This document shows, one piece after another, positions 1 through 8,011 of a stretch of 64,000 nucleotides of DNA. The first letter of the stretch is position 1; each line of letters starts with the position of its first letter. This stretch comes from an uncultured Lachnospiraceae bacterium. GTDB taxonomy: Bacteria; Bacillota; Clostridia; Lachnospirales; Lachnospiraceae. A program made the translations under genes and the position numbers. The stretch spans positions 124,001 through 188,000 of the forward strand of contig CAJTPS010000005.1 of assembly GCA_910578555.1 (NCBI GenBank). Reading direction: 5' to 3'. The notes beneath the pieces are model-generated. The model saw only the letters and a program-made list of their open reading frames with translations. It was not told where the DNA came from and did not search any database.

Positions 1-327
1 ATTGAAATGTAATTTTTACTAAAATATGTATATCGAAGAAAACGTGAGATTGCAGACCTTAATTTTGATCGCAATAATGAATAACAACTGTGTTCTAAAA
101 TTTCACACCGTATATGGCGGATGCGGTATACTGTACATGCTGAAACGTTCTTTTTCACGGGGACAAAACATAAAATAGAGCAACAGAATCTGTAAATACG
201 GGGTGAAAGATCGAAAAATGCAATTGTCAATCACGAGATTTGTGTCTGCGCGCTGCCTGCCGCAAACTCGTTTAATGCGATGTTTCGACAAAGTTGAGAC
301 AAAAGCAGCGCAGAAATGGAGAAAATA
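1..327. other. Left-edge region without a convincing gene
   Basis: I see no well-supported gene in this AT-rich stretch. An inverted repeat at 234-270 (CGAGATTTG ... GCAAACTCG, 19-base loop) has the same arms as hairpins found elsewhere in the window. A 36-codon frame at 218-328 would overlap the next start as TAATG, but it has only a distant purine stretch upstream and the repeat lies inside it, so I do not call it a gene. Confidence 0.5.
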
Positions 328-741
328 ATGGATCATAAAGTTCCTTTGGAGAAAAAAATGGCTCTGGCCAGATACATAAGGGAGGAAAATCACGGGAACC
401 GCATTAAAATCAGACAGCGGGAAAATATTTTATACGGCACAGACACACAGCCGCCGCTTTATGACAGGGGAAATTTACCGTCAGGAGAGCAGACCTACGC
501 AGAACAGTCACAGGAAGGCGGCATGGTGCCGGTATATTCCATGGGTACGTTTAAATACCGAATGATGCTGGCGATTCTTTTGTTTGTGGGATTCCTGCTC
601 TGCGATACAGGCGGTGATAAAATCGGGAAATATACCACGAACGATATTCACAATATGATTATGGCTGATACGTTCCATTTATACGACGGAGAGGGTAATG
701 AGACAATGGAAGGACTGGCGGCATTGCTTGATTTTAAGTGA
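328..741 (+). CDS. Small single-span membrane protein, unknown function
   Basis: This 137-residue protein is not one I recognise. The first 75 residues are charged and polar. They are followed by one hydrophobic segment (about residues 77-92, MMLAILLFVGFLLCD) and a short C-terminal tail of about 45 residues. An ATG at 316 is in frame, but GGAG at 318-321 lies 6 bases before the ATG at 328, which makes 328 the better start. It stands upstream of the radical SAM gene, separated by a palindrome-rich gap. It is probably a bitopic envelope protein. The role is unknown and I can infer nothing further from the sequence. Confidence 0.6.
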   Translation: MDHKVPLEKKMALARYIREENHGNRIKIRQRENILYGTDTQPPLYDRGNLPSGEQTYAEQSQEGGMVPVYSMGTFKYRMMLAILLFVGFLLCDTGGDKIGKYTTNDIHNMIMADTFHLYDGEGNETMEGLAALLDFK

Positions 742-765
742 TGCATCCTATATACTAAGACAAGA

Positions 766-867
766 AGAATTTCTAAGGTGTCAAAATACGCCGCCTAAGA
801 AATTCTACGGCTTGCTACGCAAGCCTTTCTTGTCGGGAAGAAAGCGTAAAGCGTGCATTCTTCCCGA
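766..867. repeat. Cluster of three intergenic inverted repeats
   Basis: Three dyads lie one after another in the 159-base gap: AGAATTTCT (766-774) with AGAAATTCT (798-806); GGCTTGC-TAC-GCAAGCC (809-825), followed by TTTCTT; and TCGGGAAGA (833-841) with TCTTCCCGA (859-867). The middle one could act as a weak terminator for the upstream gene. The group resembles the small palindromes seen between other genes of this window. Confidence 0.6.
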
Positions 868-900
868 TGATTCCACTTTTACAAAAAAGGAATACGATAT

Positions 901-2766
901 ATGAGAAAACTGGCTTTAAGTGACGACATTTTAATGCAGGTGGAGAAGCCTGCGCGCTATATCGGTAATGAGGTTAATTCCGTGGTGAAGGACAGGGCGA
1001 AGGTGGCAGTGCGCTTTGCCATGTGTTTTCCGGACGTGTATGAGATCGGCATGTCGCATCTGGGTATCCAGATCATCTACAGTATGCTGAATGAATGGGA
1101 CGATGTGTGGTGTGAACGGGTTTATTCCCCGTGGGTGGATCTGGATAAAATCATGCGCAAGAAGCATATTCCGCTGTTCGGTTTGGAATCGCAGGACCCC
1201 GTAAGAAACATGGACTTCCTGGGCATCACTGTCCAGTATGAGATGTGCTATACGAATATACTGCAGGTGCTCGATCTGGCACAGATACCGCTTCTGGCCG
1301 TAGAGCGCGGAGAAGACATGCCGATTGTAATCGGCGGCGGACCATGCACTTATAATCCGGAGCCGATCGCGGACTTTTTCGATCTGTTCTATATCGGCGA
1401 AGGAGAGACGCAGTACCGCCGGCTGCTTGACTGGTATATTGAGAATCGGAATCAGGGCGGTACCCGGGGAGATTTTCTTAAGGGTGCTGCGAAGATTCCG
1501 GGAATCTATGTGCCGCAGTTATATGAAGAGATATATAACGAGGACGGCACGATCGGCGGACGTAAGAAACTGTATGAGGACCTTCCGGACACCATCTTAA
1601 AAGAGATCGTGACAGATGTGACAGATGCGCATTATCCGTTAAAACCGGTGGTGCCTTTTATCAAAGTGACGCAGGACAGGGTTGTCCTCGAGATACAGCG
1701 CGGATGTATCCGGGGATGCCGGTTCTGCCAGGCGGGACAGCTTTATCGTCCCGTGCGTGAGCGGGATGTGGACAGGCTGAAAGAATATGCTGCACAGATG
1801 CTTAAGAACACGGGACATGAGGAGATTTCCTTAAGTTCCTTAAGTTCCAGCGATTACTCCCGTCTGGATGAGCTTCTGGACTTTCTGATTGAAGACTGCA
1901 GCAGGCAGCATACGAATATATCCCTGCCGTCGCTGCGTATCGATGCCTTCTCTCTGGACGTGATGAGCAAGGTGCAGGACGTGAAGAAGAGCAGTCTGAC
2001 TTTTGCGCCGGAGGCGGGCAGCCAGAGACTGCGTGATGTCATCAACAAAGGTCTTACCGAGGATGTGATCTTACAAGGCGCTGCGCTGGCTTTCGAAGGC
2101 GGCTGGACGAGGGTGAAGCTTTACTTCATGCTTGGTCTGCCCACGGAGACCGAGGAGGATATTAAAGGCATCGGCGACCTCTCCAATAAGATCGCGGCGG
2201 TCTTCTTTGATACTGTGCCGAAGGACAGGCGTGTCAACGGGAAGGTACAGATCGTCACAAGTACGTCCTTTTTTATACCGAAACCGTTTACGCCGTTCCA
2301 GTGGGCACCTATGTGTACGAAGGAAGAGTTCCTCGAGAAAGCATATCAGACGAAACAGGGCATTATGGAGCAGTTAAACCAGAGGAGCATCAAATATAAC
2401 TGGCATGAGGCCGACTTAAGTGTTTTGGAGGGCGTTTTTGCAAGGGGTGACCGCAAGATTGCCAGGGTGATTCTGGAGGCCTATAAAAGGGGCTGTCTGT
2501 TTGACTCCTGGAGCGAATATTTTCACAACGATGTGTGGTTGCAGTGTTTTGCGGACTGCGGCCTGGATATTGGCTTCTACACGACAAGAAAGCGGGCGGA
2601 CGACGAGATTTTCCCGTGGGATTTCCTGGATTGCGGCGTAACGAAGGAATTTCTTCTGCGTGAGTGGAAGAAAGCGCAGACGGAAACAGTGTCCCCTAAC
2701 TGCAAAGTGCAGTGTCAGGGCTGCGGTGCAAACCGCTTCGGCAGCGGAATCTGTTATGAGCGCTAA
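901..2766 (+). CDS. B12-binding-type radical SAM protein (TIGR03960-like)
   Basis: This 621-residue protein has the layout of the clostridial radical SAM family that carries an N-terminal cobalamin-binding-like region (about residues 1-200) before the radical SAM core. The iron-sulfur motif CxxxCxxC is C269, C273 and C276 (GCIRGCRFCQAG). The C-terminus is cysteine-rich (four Cys in the last 25 residues) and may bind a further metal or cluster. The substrate is unknown. A start at 901 is supported by AAAAAGGA about 9 bases upstream. The next gene is the DUF2344 partner that normally accompanies it. In related genomes the pair lies beside rng and rplU, so a role tied to RNA or ribosome modification is plausible, by inference only. 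Confidence 0.9.
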   Translation: MRKLALSDDILMQVEKPARYIGNEVNSVVKDRAKVAVRFAMCFPDVYEIGMSHLGIQIIYSMLNEWDDVWCERVYSPWVDLDKIMRKKHIPLFGLESQDPVRNMDFLGITVQYEMCYTNILQVLDLAQIPLLAVERGEDMPIVIGGGPCTYNPEPIADFFDLFYIGEGETQYRRLLDWYIENRNQGGTRGDFLKGAAKIPGIYVPQLYEEIYNEDGTIGGRKKLYEDLPDTILKEIVTDVTDAHYPLKPVVPFIKVTQDRVVLEIQRGCIRGCRFCQAGQLYRPVRERDVDRLKEYAAQMLKNTGHEEISLSSLSSSDYSRLDELLDFLIEDCSRQHTNISLPSLRIDAFSLDVMSKVQDVKKSSLTFAPEAGSQRLRDVINKGLTEDVILQGAALAFEGGWTRVKLYFMLGLPTETEEDIKGIGDLSNKIAAVFFDTVPKDRRVNGKVQIVTSTSFFIPKPFTPFQWAPMCTKEEFLEKAYQTKQGIMEQLNQRSIKYNWHEADLSVLEGVFARGDRKIARVILEAYKRGCLFDSWSEYFHNDVWLQCFADCGLDIGFYTTRKRADDEIFPWDFLDCGVTKEFLLREWKKAQTETVSPNCKVQCQGCGANRFGSGICYER

Positions 2767-2846
2767 TCAGCCAGACCTGCGCGGTAATTTCGAAATCGCG
2801 TATCACGAGCAAGATAGAGAAAGGTTAAAAGTAAGAGGTTAACCCT

Positions 2847-3545
2847 ATGAAAATCAGAATTAAATTCGCCAAATACGGCACTATGAAATTCATCGGACAT
2901 CTGGATATGATGCGTTTTTTCCAGAAAGCGATCCGGCGTGCGGATATCGATATCAAATATTCCGAAGGATTCAGCCCCCATCAGATCATGTCCTTTGCGG
3001 CACCTCTCGGTCTCGGTCTCGAAAGTTACGGGGAATATATGGACATAGAAGTGCGTTCCATGACTTCCACGGAGGATATGAAGCGCGCGCTTGGTCAGGT
3101 CATGGTGGAGGGTGTGGAGGTGCTTTCTGTCACCGTGCTGCCGGAGCAGGTCAGGAATGCGATGGCCAGCGTTGCGGCGGCTTCCTACAGTATTAAAATG
3201 AAAGAAGGATCTTTTCCGGTCGCCGGTCTTGAGAGGAAACTGCAGGATTTTTACAGTCAGGATACCATTCCTTACATCAAAGAGGCGAAGAAGAGCACGG
3301 TAGAACTGGATCTGAGACAAGGAATCTATGAACTTCACAGCGATGCTGACGGCGCGATCTATATGCTTGTGAATGCCAGCAGCAGCGGCAATATCAAACC
3401 GGCGATGGTTCTGGAAAAGTTCTTTGAATTTGCAGGCGTGGAAATTCCGGCGGCGGCTTATCAGGTGACCCGGCTGGAAACTTACACGGAAACGACTGCA
3501 GAGGGAGCGAAGCGGAGGTTTATTCCGCTGGCAGAGGTTGGATAA
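2847..3545 (+). CDS. DUF2344 / TIGR03936 radical SAM-associated protein
   Basis: This 232-residue protein matches the family that is fused to, or follows, the preceding radical SAM enzyme. The N-terminus carries the typical pattern of a KYG segment, then FIGHLD, then FSPHQ, followed by GLGLESYGEY. The start at 2847 has AGAGG about 8 bases upstream. It lies 80 bases after the radical SAM gene, so co-transcription is likely. The biochemical function is not established. The expected role is as a partner subunit acting on the same substrate as the radical SAM enzyme. Confidence 0.88.
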   Translation: MKIRIKFAKYGTMKFIGHLDMMRFFQKAIRRADIDIKYSEGFSPHQIMSFAAPLGLGLESYGEYMDIEVRSMTSTEDMKRALGQVMVEGVEVLSVTVLPEQVRNAMASVAAASYSIKMKEGSFPVAGLERKLQDFYSQDTIPYIKEAKKSTVELDLRQGIYELHSDADGAIYMLVNASSSGNIKPAMVLEKFFEFAGVEIPAAAYQVTRLETYTETTAEGAKRRFIPLAEVG

Positions 3546-3584
3546 TATAAAATAGACTTTTGTAATAAAATAATGAATATATTG

Positions 3585-3629
3585 TTTAGGGAACTTTTTG
3601 AGGATCAGAAGTATGAAAAGTTCCCTAAA
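3585..3629 (+). terminator. Strong 14-bp hairpin after the DUF2344 gene
   Basis: TTTAGGGAACTTTT (3585-3598) pairs perfectly with AAAAGTTCCCTAAA (3616-3629) around a 17-base loop. It sits 40 bases after the stop codon and before the MerR promoter. No clean U-tract follows, so it may be a transcript-end or processing structure and not a classical intrinsic terminator. Confidence 0.5.
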
Positions 3630-3682
3630 AAAGTCCTGTCAGGAGAAATTTTTCTAAATTATAAAAAATTTCAGGAAAACAC

Positions 3683-3713
3683 TTGACCTTCCACCTTGTG
3701 GAAGCCTTATTCT
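3683..3713 (+). promoter_or_regulatory. MerR-type promoter with 19-bp spacer and operator
   Basis: The -35 is TTGACC (3683-3688) and the -10 is TATTCT (3708-3713). They are separated by 19 bases where 17 is usual. The dyad CTTCCAC-CTT-GTGGAAG (3688-3704) fills the spacer. An overlong spacer carrying a dyad is the hallmark of promoters that MerR-family activators untwist. The MerR gene starts at 3801, so this is very likely an autoregulated promoter of the MerR - YbjQ genes. Confidence 0.85.
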
Positions 3714-3800
3714 GACCATATCAGTAAACACTGCAGGTACAGCGGACGATCGAAGCCCGGTAAGCTATACAGGCGGTATAACGGGAAAGGAAACTGTTCC

Positions 3801-4442
3801 ATGAAGATCAATGAGGTAGAACAGCAGGTAGGCATCACCAAGAAGAATATTCGTTTCTATGAACAGCAGGGACTTTTAAACCCTAAGAGAAATATGGAAA
3901 ACGGATATCGAGATTATGCGGAAGCAGATGTTACCGAGTTAAAGAAAATCAAGCTGCTCAGAAAACTGTCTCTTCCGATTGAGGAAATCCGGAAAATTCA
4001 ATCCGGCGATCTGTTGCTTGAGGACGCGCTGCAACGACAACTGATTGTTCTGGAACGGGAACAGATTAATTTGCAGGAGACTTCGAGGCTCTGTCATAAT
4101 CTGATGGAAGACCGCTGTAAATACCCGAGCCTTTCCCCTGATGCATATTTAGAAAGGATGGTGGAGATGGAGAAGGAGGGAACAAAGTTTGCAAATGTGA
4201 GTAAAAATGATATTATTCAGAAGAAACGCGGTTCCGTCATGGCGGCAGGCATATTTATTCTTTTTATGATATTTCTGATCGGTGTACTGATTTGGGGATA
4301 TCTGACAGATCCGATCCCTTTATGGATCTGGGGCGTGTTTGTCTTCGTGCCGGTGGCGGTGATTATGGCGGTGATCATCGCATTGATGCAGCGCATTAAG
4401 GAGATTGAAGGAGGAGAAGAAGATGTTGCTCGTAAATACTGA
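3801..4442 (+). CDS. MerR-family regulator with two C-terminal membrane spans
   Basis: This 213-residue protein has an N-terminal MerR winged helix-turn-helix (about residues 1-70, with TKKNIRFYEQQGLL and NGYRDY). A helical dimerisation region follows to about residue 125. Two hydrophobic segments lie at about 146-168 and 174-196, so the regulator is probably tethered to the membrane. The start at 3801 follows GGGAAAGG and begins at MKINEVEQQVG; the longer frame from 3696 would run through its own promoter. No cysteine pair typical of metal-sensing MerR proteins is present in the dimer loop. It overlaps the next gene by 20 bases. It likely senses envelope state or a membrane-soluble signal, which is inference. 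Confidence 0.85.
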   Translation: MKINEVEQQVGITKKNIRFYEQQGLLNPKRNMENGYRDYAEADVTELKKIKLLRKLSLPIEEIRKIQSGDLLLEDALQRQLIVLEREQINLQETSRLCHNLMEDRCKYPSLSPDAYLERMVEMEKEGTKFANVSKNDIIQKKRGSVMAAGIFILFMIFLIGVLIWGYLTDPIPLWIWGVFVFVPVAVIMAVIIALMQRIKEIEGGEEDVARKY

Positions 4443-4737
4443 TTATATTACAGGAAAAGAATTGGAAACATTAGGCATCGTGAAGGGAAGTATCGTACAG
4501 ACCAAAAACTTCGGCAAGGATTTCATGGCCGGCATCAAGACGCTGGTCGGCGGCGAAGTCAAAGAATATACGGATATGCTCAATCAGGCACGCCAGATCG
4601 CCGTGAAGCGCATGGTGGATGAGGCGCAGGCGTTAGGTGCCGATGCGGTCGTCAATGTAAGATATGCCTCATCTTCTGTTATGCAGGGTGCAGCGGAAGT
4701 GATCGCATACGGTACGGCGGTGAAATACAGAAATTAA
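4423..4737 (+). CDS. YbjQ / UPF0145-family protein
   Basis: This 104-residue protein matches the YbjQ (UPF0145) fold, sometimes labelled heavy-metal-binding. Visible family features are the opening strand, then TLGIVKGSIVQ, a helix with ARQIAVKRMVDEAQALGADAVVNVRY, and a C-terminal AYGTAV strand. AAGGAGG at 4408-4414 lies 8 bases before the ATG at 4423, which settles the start. It is translationally coupled to the MerR gene (20-base overlap). YbjQ proteins form pentamers in solved structures, but their function is uncertain. There are no cysteines here to support metal binding. Confidence 0.85.
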   Translation: MLLVNTDYITGKELETLGIVKGSIVQTKNFGKDFMAGIKTLVGGEVKEYTDMLNQARQIAVKRMVDEAQALGADAVVNVRYASSSVMQGAAEVIAYGTAVKYRN

Positions 4738-4760
4738 ATATTTTATTATGAAATAATGGA

Positions 4761-4788
4761 AATACCCTGCTGATTATGGCAGGGTATT
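4761..4788 (+). terminator. Hairpin after the YbjQ gene
   Basis: AATACCCTGC (4761-4770) pairs perfectly with GCAGGGTATT (4779-4788) around an 8-base loop, followed by TGATT. It probably ends the MerR - YbjQ transcript, with possible read-through into the protease gene 28 bases on. Confidence 0.6.
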
Positions 4789-4816
4789 TGATTAAATGGA
4801 ACAGGGAGATCACGAT

Positions 4817-5692
4817 ATGGACAATAAAATAACACCTAAACGCACTATTATATTCTGTGTCATCACCTTTGTGCTGACATGGGCGCTGGTATCCGTTATT
4901 CCGCTTACCGGAATGGCATACGGTGCCGGCCTGGAATCTATGCTGATCGTGTCGGCATGCATGTTTATGCCGACGATCGGCAATGTGCTTACAAGACTTG
5001 TGACGAAACAGGGGTTCTCAGACTTTAAACTGGCTCCTAAGTTCAAGGGCAACGGGAAGAACTATCTGCTTGCCTACTTTAGCTTTATCATTTTAATCTA
5101 TCTGGGCGTTGTGGTATACTATCTGCTCTACAGGGAACAGTTCACCCTGTCAGGCGGTATTATGTATCAATCGGTTTCGACGGTAGAAAACCTGCAGGTT
5201 ACGCAGCTTATCATCAGTATCGTTACTGCAACGGTAATCTCACCGGTGACTAATCTGATCCCGACGCTGGGGGAAGAAATCGGCTGGCGCGGCTACCTGC
5301 TGTACGGGTTGAAAAACTCCTGCGGGAGCGTGAAAGCAGTCTTATTTACGGGCATCATATGGGGATTCTGGCATGCGCCAATGATTGCCATGGGACATAA
5401 TTACGGTACGGTCTATTCCGGTTATCCGGTTGTCGGCATTCTGTTGATGGTTGTCTTCTGTGTGGCGATCGGTATTGTCGAAAGCTATCTTACGCTGCGC
5501 ACGGACAGCGTCCTTCCGGCAGCAATCTGCCACAGTGCAGTCAACGGACTGGCGGCGATCGGGATCGGTTTTATCAATACAAGTGAATATAATCCGCTTC
5601 TGGGACCGACGTATGCGGGAATCATACCGCTGATCCCGACGATATTGTTTGCGGGGTATCTTATGTACAGAATCAGGAAAGAAGATTTGTAA
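4817..5692 (+). CDS. CPBP-family intramembrane metalloprotease
   Basis: This 291-residue, strongly hydrophobic protein has the three motifs of the CPBP (CaaX protease / Abi) family: E153-E154-x3-R158 (GEEIGWRG), F184-W185-H186 (FWHAP) and H239 (AICHSAVN). These glutamates and histidines form the expected metal site inside the membrane. An ATG at 4796 is in frame, but GGGAG at 4804-4808 sits 8 bases before the ATG at 4817, so 4817 is preferred. Family members process prenylated peptides or confer bacteriocin self-immunity in Gram-positive bacteria. The substrate here is unknown. It follows the MerR - YbjQ pair and may share its envelope-related regulation. Confidence 0.87.
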   Translation: MDNKITPKRTIIFCVITFVLTWALVSVIPLTGMAYGAGLESMLIVSACMFMPTIGNVLTRLVTKQGFSDFKLAPKFKGNGKNYLLAYFSFIILIYLGVVVYYLLYREQFTLSGGIMYQSVSTVENLQVTQLIISIVTATVISPVTNLIPTLGEEIGWRGYLLYGLKNSCGSVKAVLFTGIIWGFWHAPMIAMGHNYGTVYSGYPVVGILLMVVFCVAIGIVESYLTLRTDSVLPAAICHSAVNGLAAIGIGFINTSEYNPLLGPTYAGIIPLIPTILFAGYLMYRIRKEDL

Positions 5693-5698
5693 GGAATT

Positions 5699-5741
5699 AT
5701 TTTCCAAATGTCTTTGTGTTAGAAACAGATATTTGGAAAAT
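5699..5741 (+). terminator. Hairpin after the CPBP gene
   Basis: ATTTTCCAAAT (5699-5709) pairs perfectly with ATTTGGAAAAT (5731-5741) around a 21-base loop, a few bases after the stop codon. A second small dyad, AGACT...AGTCT with a T-run in its loop, lies at about 5754-5771. Together they probably end transcription before the RNase gene. Confidence 0.45.
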
Positions 5742-5905
5742 GGAAAACGCCAAAGACTCTTTTTGAAGTCTGGATATTCCGATCCTTCTGTAAAAGGAAT
5801 GCAAATGTCAGGCATAATTGAAAAAGAGAGAAATCCGTGATATGATATTCTGTGAAAAGATAGGTAATTTGATGGTTCTCAAATACCAACGGAAGCAGGA
5901 AAACC

Positions 5906-7201
5906 ATGTCGTCGAAAGGCAAGATTTTAATTCTAAAACTGAACGGGAAATTACTCTCACTGCTGATACGTGACAATCAGATTCTGTCGATACAGGTACT
6001 GAAGCACAATGAGTACGCCGTAGGGAATATTTATGTAGGCAAGGTGAAGAATATCGCTGAGAATATAGGAGCCGCATTCGTGGATCTTGGTCAGGGATAT
6101 CTCACCTTTTTGCCGCTTACGGAGGCAATCTATGCCTGTGTCATGAACAGAAAACCTGACGGCAGACTGAAAACCGGGGACGAGATTCCGGTTCAGATCG
6201 TCAAGGAACCCATGAAAACAAAACTGGCAGGCGTGACGACGCAGCTTTCCCTGTCGGGACAGTATGCGGTCGTGGGGAGCAGACAGCCGGCATATTCGGA
6301 TGGCAAGGGATCTGCGCAAGGGGCTCGGACTGCAACGGCCGAATCTGACGGCACCACACGGCAGGCAGCCGCTGACGGTGCCCTTGGACGATGCCACGTG
6401 CAGGTATCCTCCAAACTCAGCAAGAAACAGCAGCTGCGCTTCCGCAGTATAGAAGCGCTTCAGCAGATCGCCGCCCGTTACCGGCTGATCGTCCGTACCA
6501 ATGCTGGGGAGCTTAGTGACGACACCCCGCTGGTCGAAGAGGCGAAGCAGCTGACAGAGCAGCTTGATCATATTATTCAGATTGCGGATAAACGCACCTG
6601 CTTCAGCCGTCTGTATGCGGGCAGACCCGATTATATTCACTTTATTGAGAACACTTATCAGACAGAGTATGATGAAGTGGTTACGGATATTCCTGAAATC
6701 TATGAAGTTTTGCAGGAAACTTTTGCAGGAACAGATACGCCTGTCAGATTATATGAAGATCAGATGCTGCCGCTTTATAAGCTGTATGCTTTGGAAACAC
6801 GGACCAAGGAACTTCTGGACAGGAAAGTGTGGCTGAAGTCCGGCGGCTATCTTGTGATCGAGCCGACGGAAGCCCTGATTTCCATTGATGTGAACAGCGG
6901 CAAATGTGAACAGGGCAAGGACAAGGAAGAAACCGTCTGCAGGATCAACCGGGAAGCGGCGGAGATGATCGCCGTGCAGCTGCGGGCAAGAAACCTGTCT
7001 GGTATGATTCTTGTAGATTTCATTAATATGAAGGATAAAACCCGTGAGCTGCAGCTTGCGGAATATATGCGCAGTCTTCTGAAAAAGGACAGCGTGACAG
7101 CGGACGTGGTGGATATGACGGGGCTTGGACTCATGGAGATTACCCGTAAAAAGGTGAATCCAAGCTTTCGGGAGCAGTATGAGGGAAGGTCGCACACCTG
7201 A
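5906..7201 (+). CDS. rng: Ribonuclease E/G family protein, short form without zinc link
   Basis: This 431-residue endoribonuclease of the RNase E/G family would process rRNA and mRNA. It opens with the S1-like RNA-binding region (GNIYVGKVKNI ... GAAFVDLG). The catalytic core holds D328 and N330 (SIDVNSG) and D371 (LVDFIN). D328 and D371 are 43 residues apart, the same distance as the magnesium-binding Asp303/Asp346 pair of E. coli RNase E. Two oddities are visible. An Ala/Gly/Thr-rich insertion of about 45 residues (roughly 129-172) interrupts the S1 / RNase H-like junction. The protein also ends at about the point where the CPxC zinc link that joins RNase E/G dimers should start, so both that link and the small C-terminal domain are missing. 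The start at 5906 follows GCAGGA. Confidence 0.87.
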   Translation: MSSKGKILILKLNGKLLSLLIRDNQILSIQVLKHNEYAVGNIYVGKVKNIAENIGAAFVDLGQGYLTFLPLTEAIYACVMNRKPDGRLKTGDEIPVQIVKEPMKTKLAGVTTQLSLSGQYAVVGSRQPAYSDGKGSAQGARTATAESDGTTRQAAADGALGRCHVQVSSKLSKKQQLRFRSIEALQQIAARYRLIVRTNAGELSDDTPLVEEAKQLTEQLDHIIQIADKRTCFSRLYAGRPDYIHFIENTYQTEYDEVVTDIPEIYEVLQETFAGTDTPVRLYEDQMLPLYKLYALETRTKELLDRKVWLKSGGYLVIEPTEALISIDVNSGKCEQGKDKEETVCRINREAAEMIAVQLRARNLSGMILVDFINMKDKTRELQLAEYMRSLLKKDSVTADVVDMTGLGLMEITRKKVNPSFREQYEGRSHT

Positions 7202-7277
7202 TAGACAAGAAAAAGTATATATATAGTAATTAAAATCCACTGTTTTAGCAGCGAATTAAGCCGAAGGCAGTGATGAA

Positions 7278-7835
7278 ATGGAGAAACTGATGAAACTTCT
7301 TGGCATGGAAAAAGTAAAAGACGGAAAATACTTAAAGAATTATGAGCTGACCTATCAAAATAAAGCTGGAAGGGAGAAGAAATACGAGATTGTCAGCCGC
7401 AGTGAAATCCCCGGTCCGGAAGCGATCGGGCAGCGTGTAAGCGGCGTGTCCATCGTTGCGTATCATGAAGATAAGATGCTGCTGCTTCGGGAATTTCGTA
7501 TGGGCGTCAACCGTTTCGTATACAATCTGTGCGCCGGTATGATCAACGAAGGGGAATCTCTGGAAGAGTGCCTCCAGAGAGAACTCTATGAGGAAACCGG
7601 TCTTAGTGTAAAGAAAATCCGCAGTATTCTGCCGCCTTCCTTCGCGGCGGTAGCTTTTTCCGATGTGAAGACGCAGATCGCCTTCGTGGACGTGGAAGGA
7701 AACTTCGAGGATCATACGTCGGAGAACGAGCAGATCACAGCCGATTTCTACAGTAAAGAAGAGGTACGGGAACTGTTAGAAACGGAAGAATTCAGTTCCA
7801 GAGCGCAGATCGCGGCGTATTTCTTTGTCTCATAA
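7278..7835 (+). CDS. Nudix hydrolase, ADP-ribose pyrophosphatase-like
   Basis: This 185-residue protein contains a complete Nudix box at about residues 87-109: G, five residues, E, then RELYEETGL. That matches GX5EX7REUXEEXGU and supplies the magnesium-binding glutamates. The N-terminal beta region before the box (YEIVSR ... VSIVAYHEDKMLLLREFR) is typical of ADP-ribose / nucleoside-diphosphate-sugar hydrolases. It is probably cytosolic and clears ADP-ribose or related metabolites. The Shine-Dalgarno is weak (AAGGCAG). It sits between rng and the L21 promoter, so it is likely transcribed separately from the ribosomal genes. Confidence 0.88.
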   Translation: MEKLMKLLGMEKVKDGKYLKNYELTYQNKAGREKKYEIVSRSEIPGPEAIGQRVSGVSIVAYHEDKMLLLREFRMGVNRFVYNLCAGMINEGESLEECLQRELYEETGLSVKKIRSILPPSFAAVAFSDVKTQIAFVDVEGNFEDHTSENEQITADFYSKEEVRELLETEEFSSRAQIAAYFFVS

Positions 7836-7854
7836 GAAAAAATCGACATACCCA

Positions 7855-7883
7855 TTGACAAATATCCCCAGAACAGGTATGAT
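7855..7883 (+). promoter_or_regulatory. Vegetative promoter for the rplU operon
   Basis: A near-consensus sigma-A promoter: TTGACA (7855-7860), a 17-base spacer and TATGAT (7878-7883). Transcription would begin at about 7890, leaving a leader of about 120 bases before rplU. Confidence 0.88.
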
Positions 7884-7889
7884 ATTCGA

Positions 7890-8000
7890 GTATGCCGCAT
7901 AGCGAGGTATAAGTATGTCCGTTTATAAGTCGTTTACGAGCGCTTTTGGGATCGGACATCACCGAAGCTAGCGAGTAAAATGAACTTCGGTTCATGAATA
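7890..8000 (+). promoter_or_regulatory. Candidate L21 ribosomal-protein leader RNA
   Basis: The untranslated leader of the rplU - prp - rpmA operon can form several stems: ATGTCCG (7915-7921) with CGGACAT (7953-7959), and ACCGAAG (7961-7967) with CTTCGGT (7985-7991). An alternative hairpin TGAAC-TTCG-GTTCA (7981-7994) has a UUCG tetraloop and ends just before the Shine-Dalgarno. The last two exclude each other. Position and mutually exclusive stems fit the Firmicutes L21 leader, which autoregulates this operon. I cannot run a covariance-model check. Confidence 0.55.
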
Positions 8001-8011
8001 GGAGGTGCCAT

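Noticed and set aside
218..328. 36-codon frame with TAATG overlap to the next gene
   Set aside because: The purine stretch is about 14 bases upstream, the frame contains a dispersed inverted repeat, and the composition is not protein-like.
698..904. 68-residue frame between the first gene and the radical SAM gene
   Set aside because: It spans three inverted repeats, has no ribosome site, and overlaps the 3' end of the upstream gene.
7982..7993. Exact GAAC-N4-GTTC match that looks like an SOS box
   Set aside because: It is the UUCG hairpin of the rplU leader, more than 90 bases downstream of the promoter and directly before the Shine-Dalgarno.
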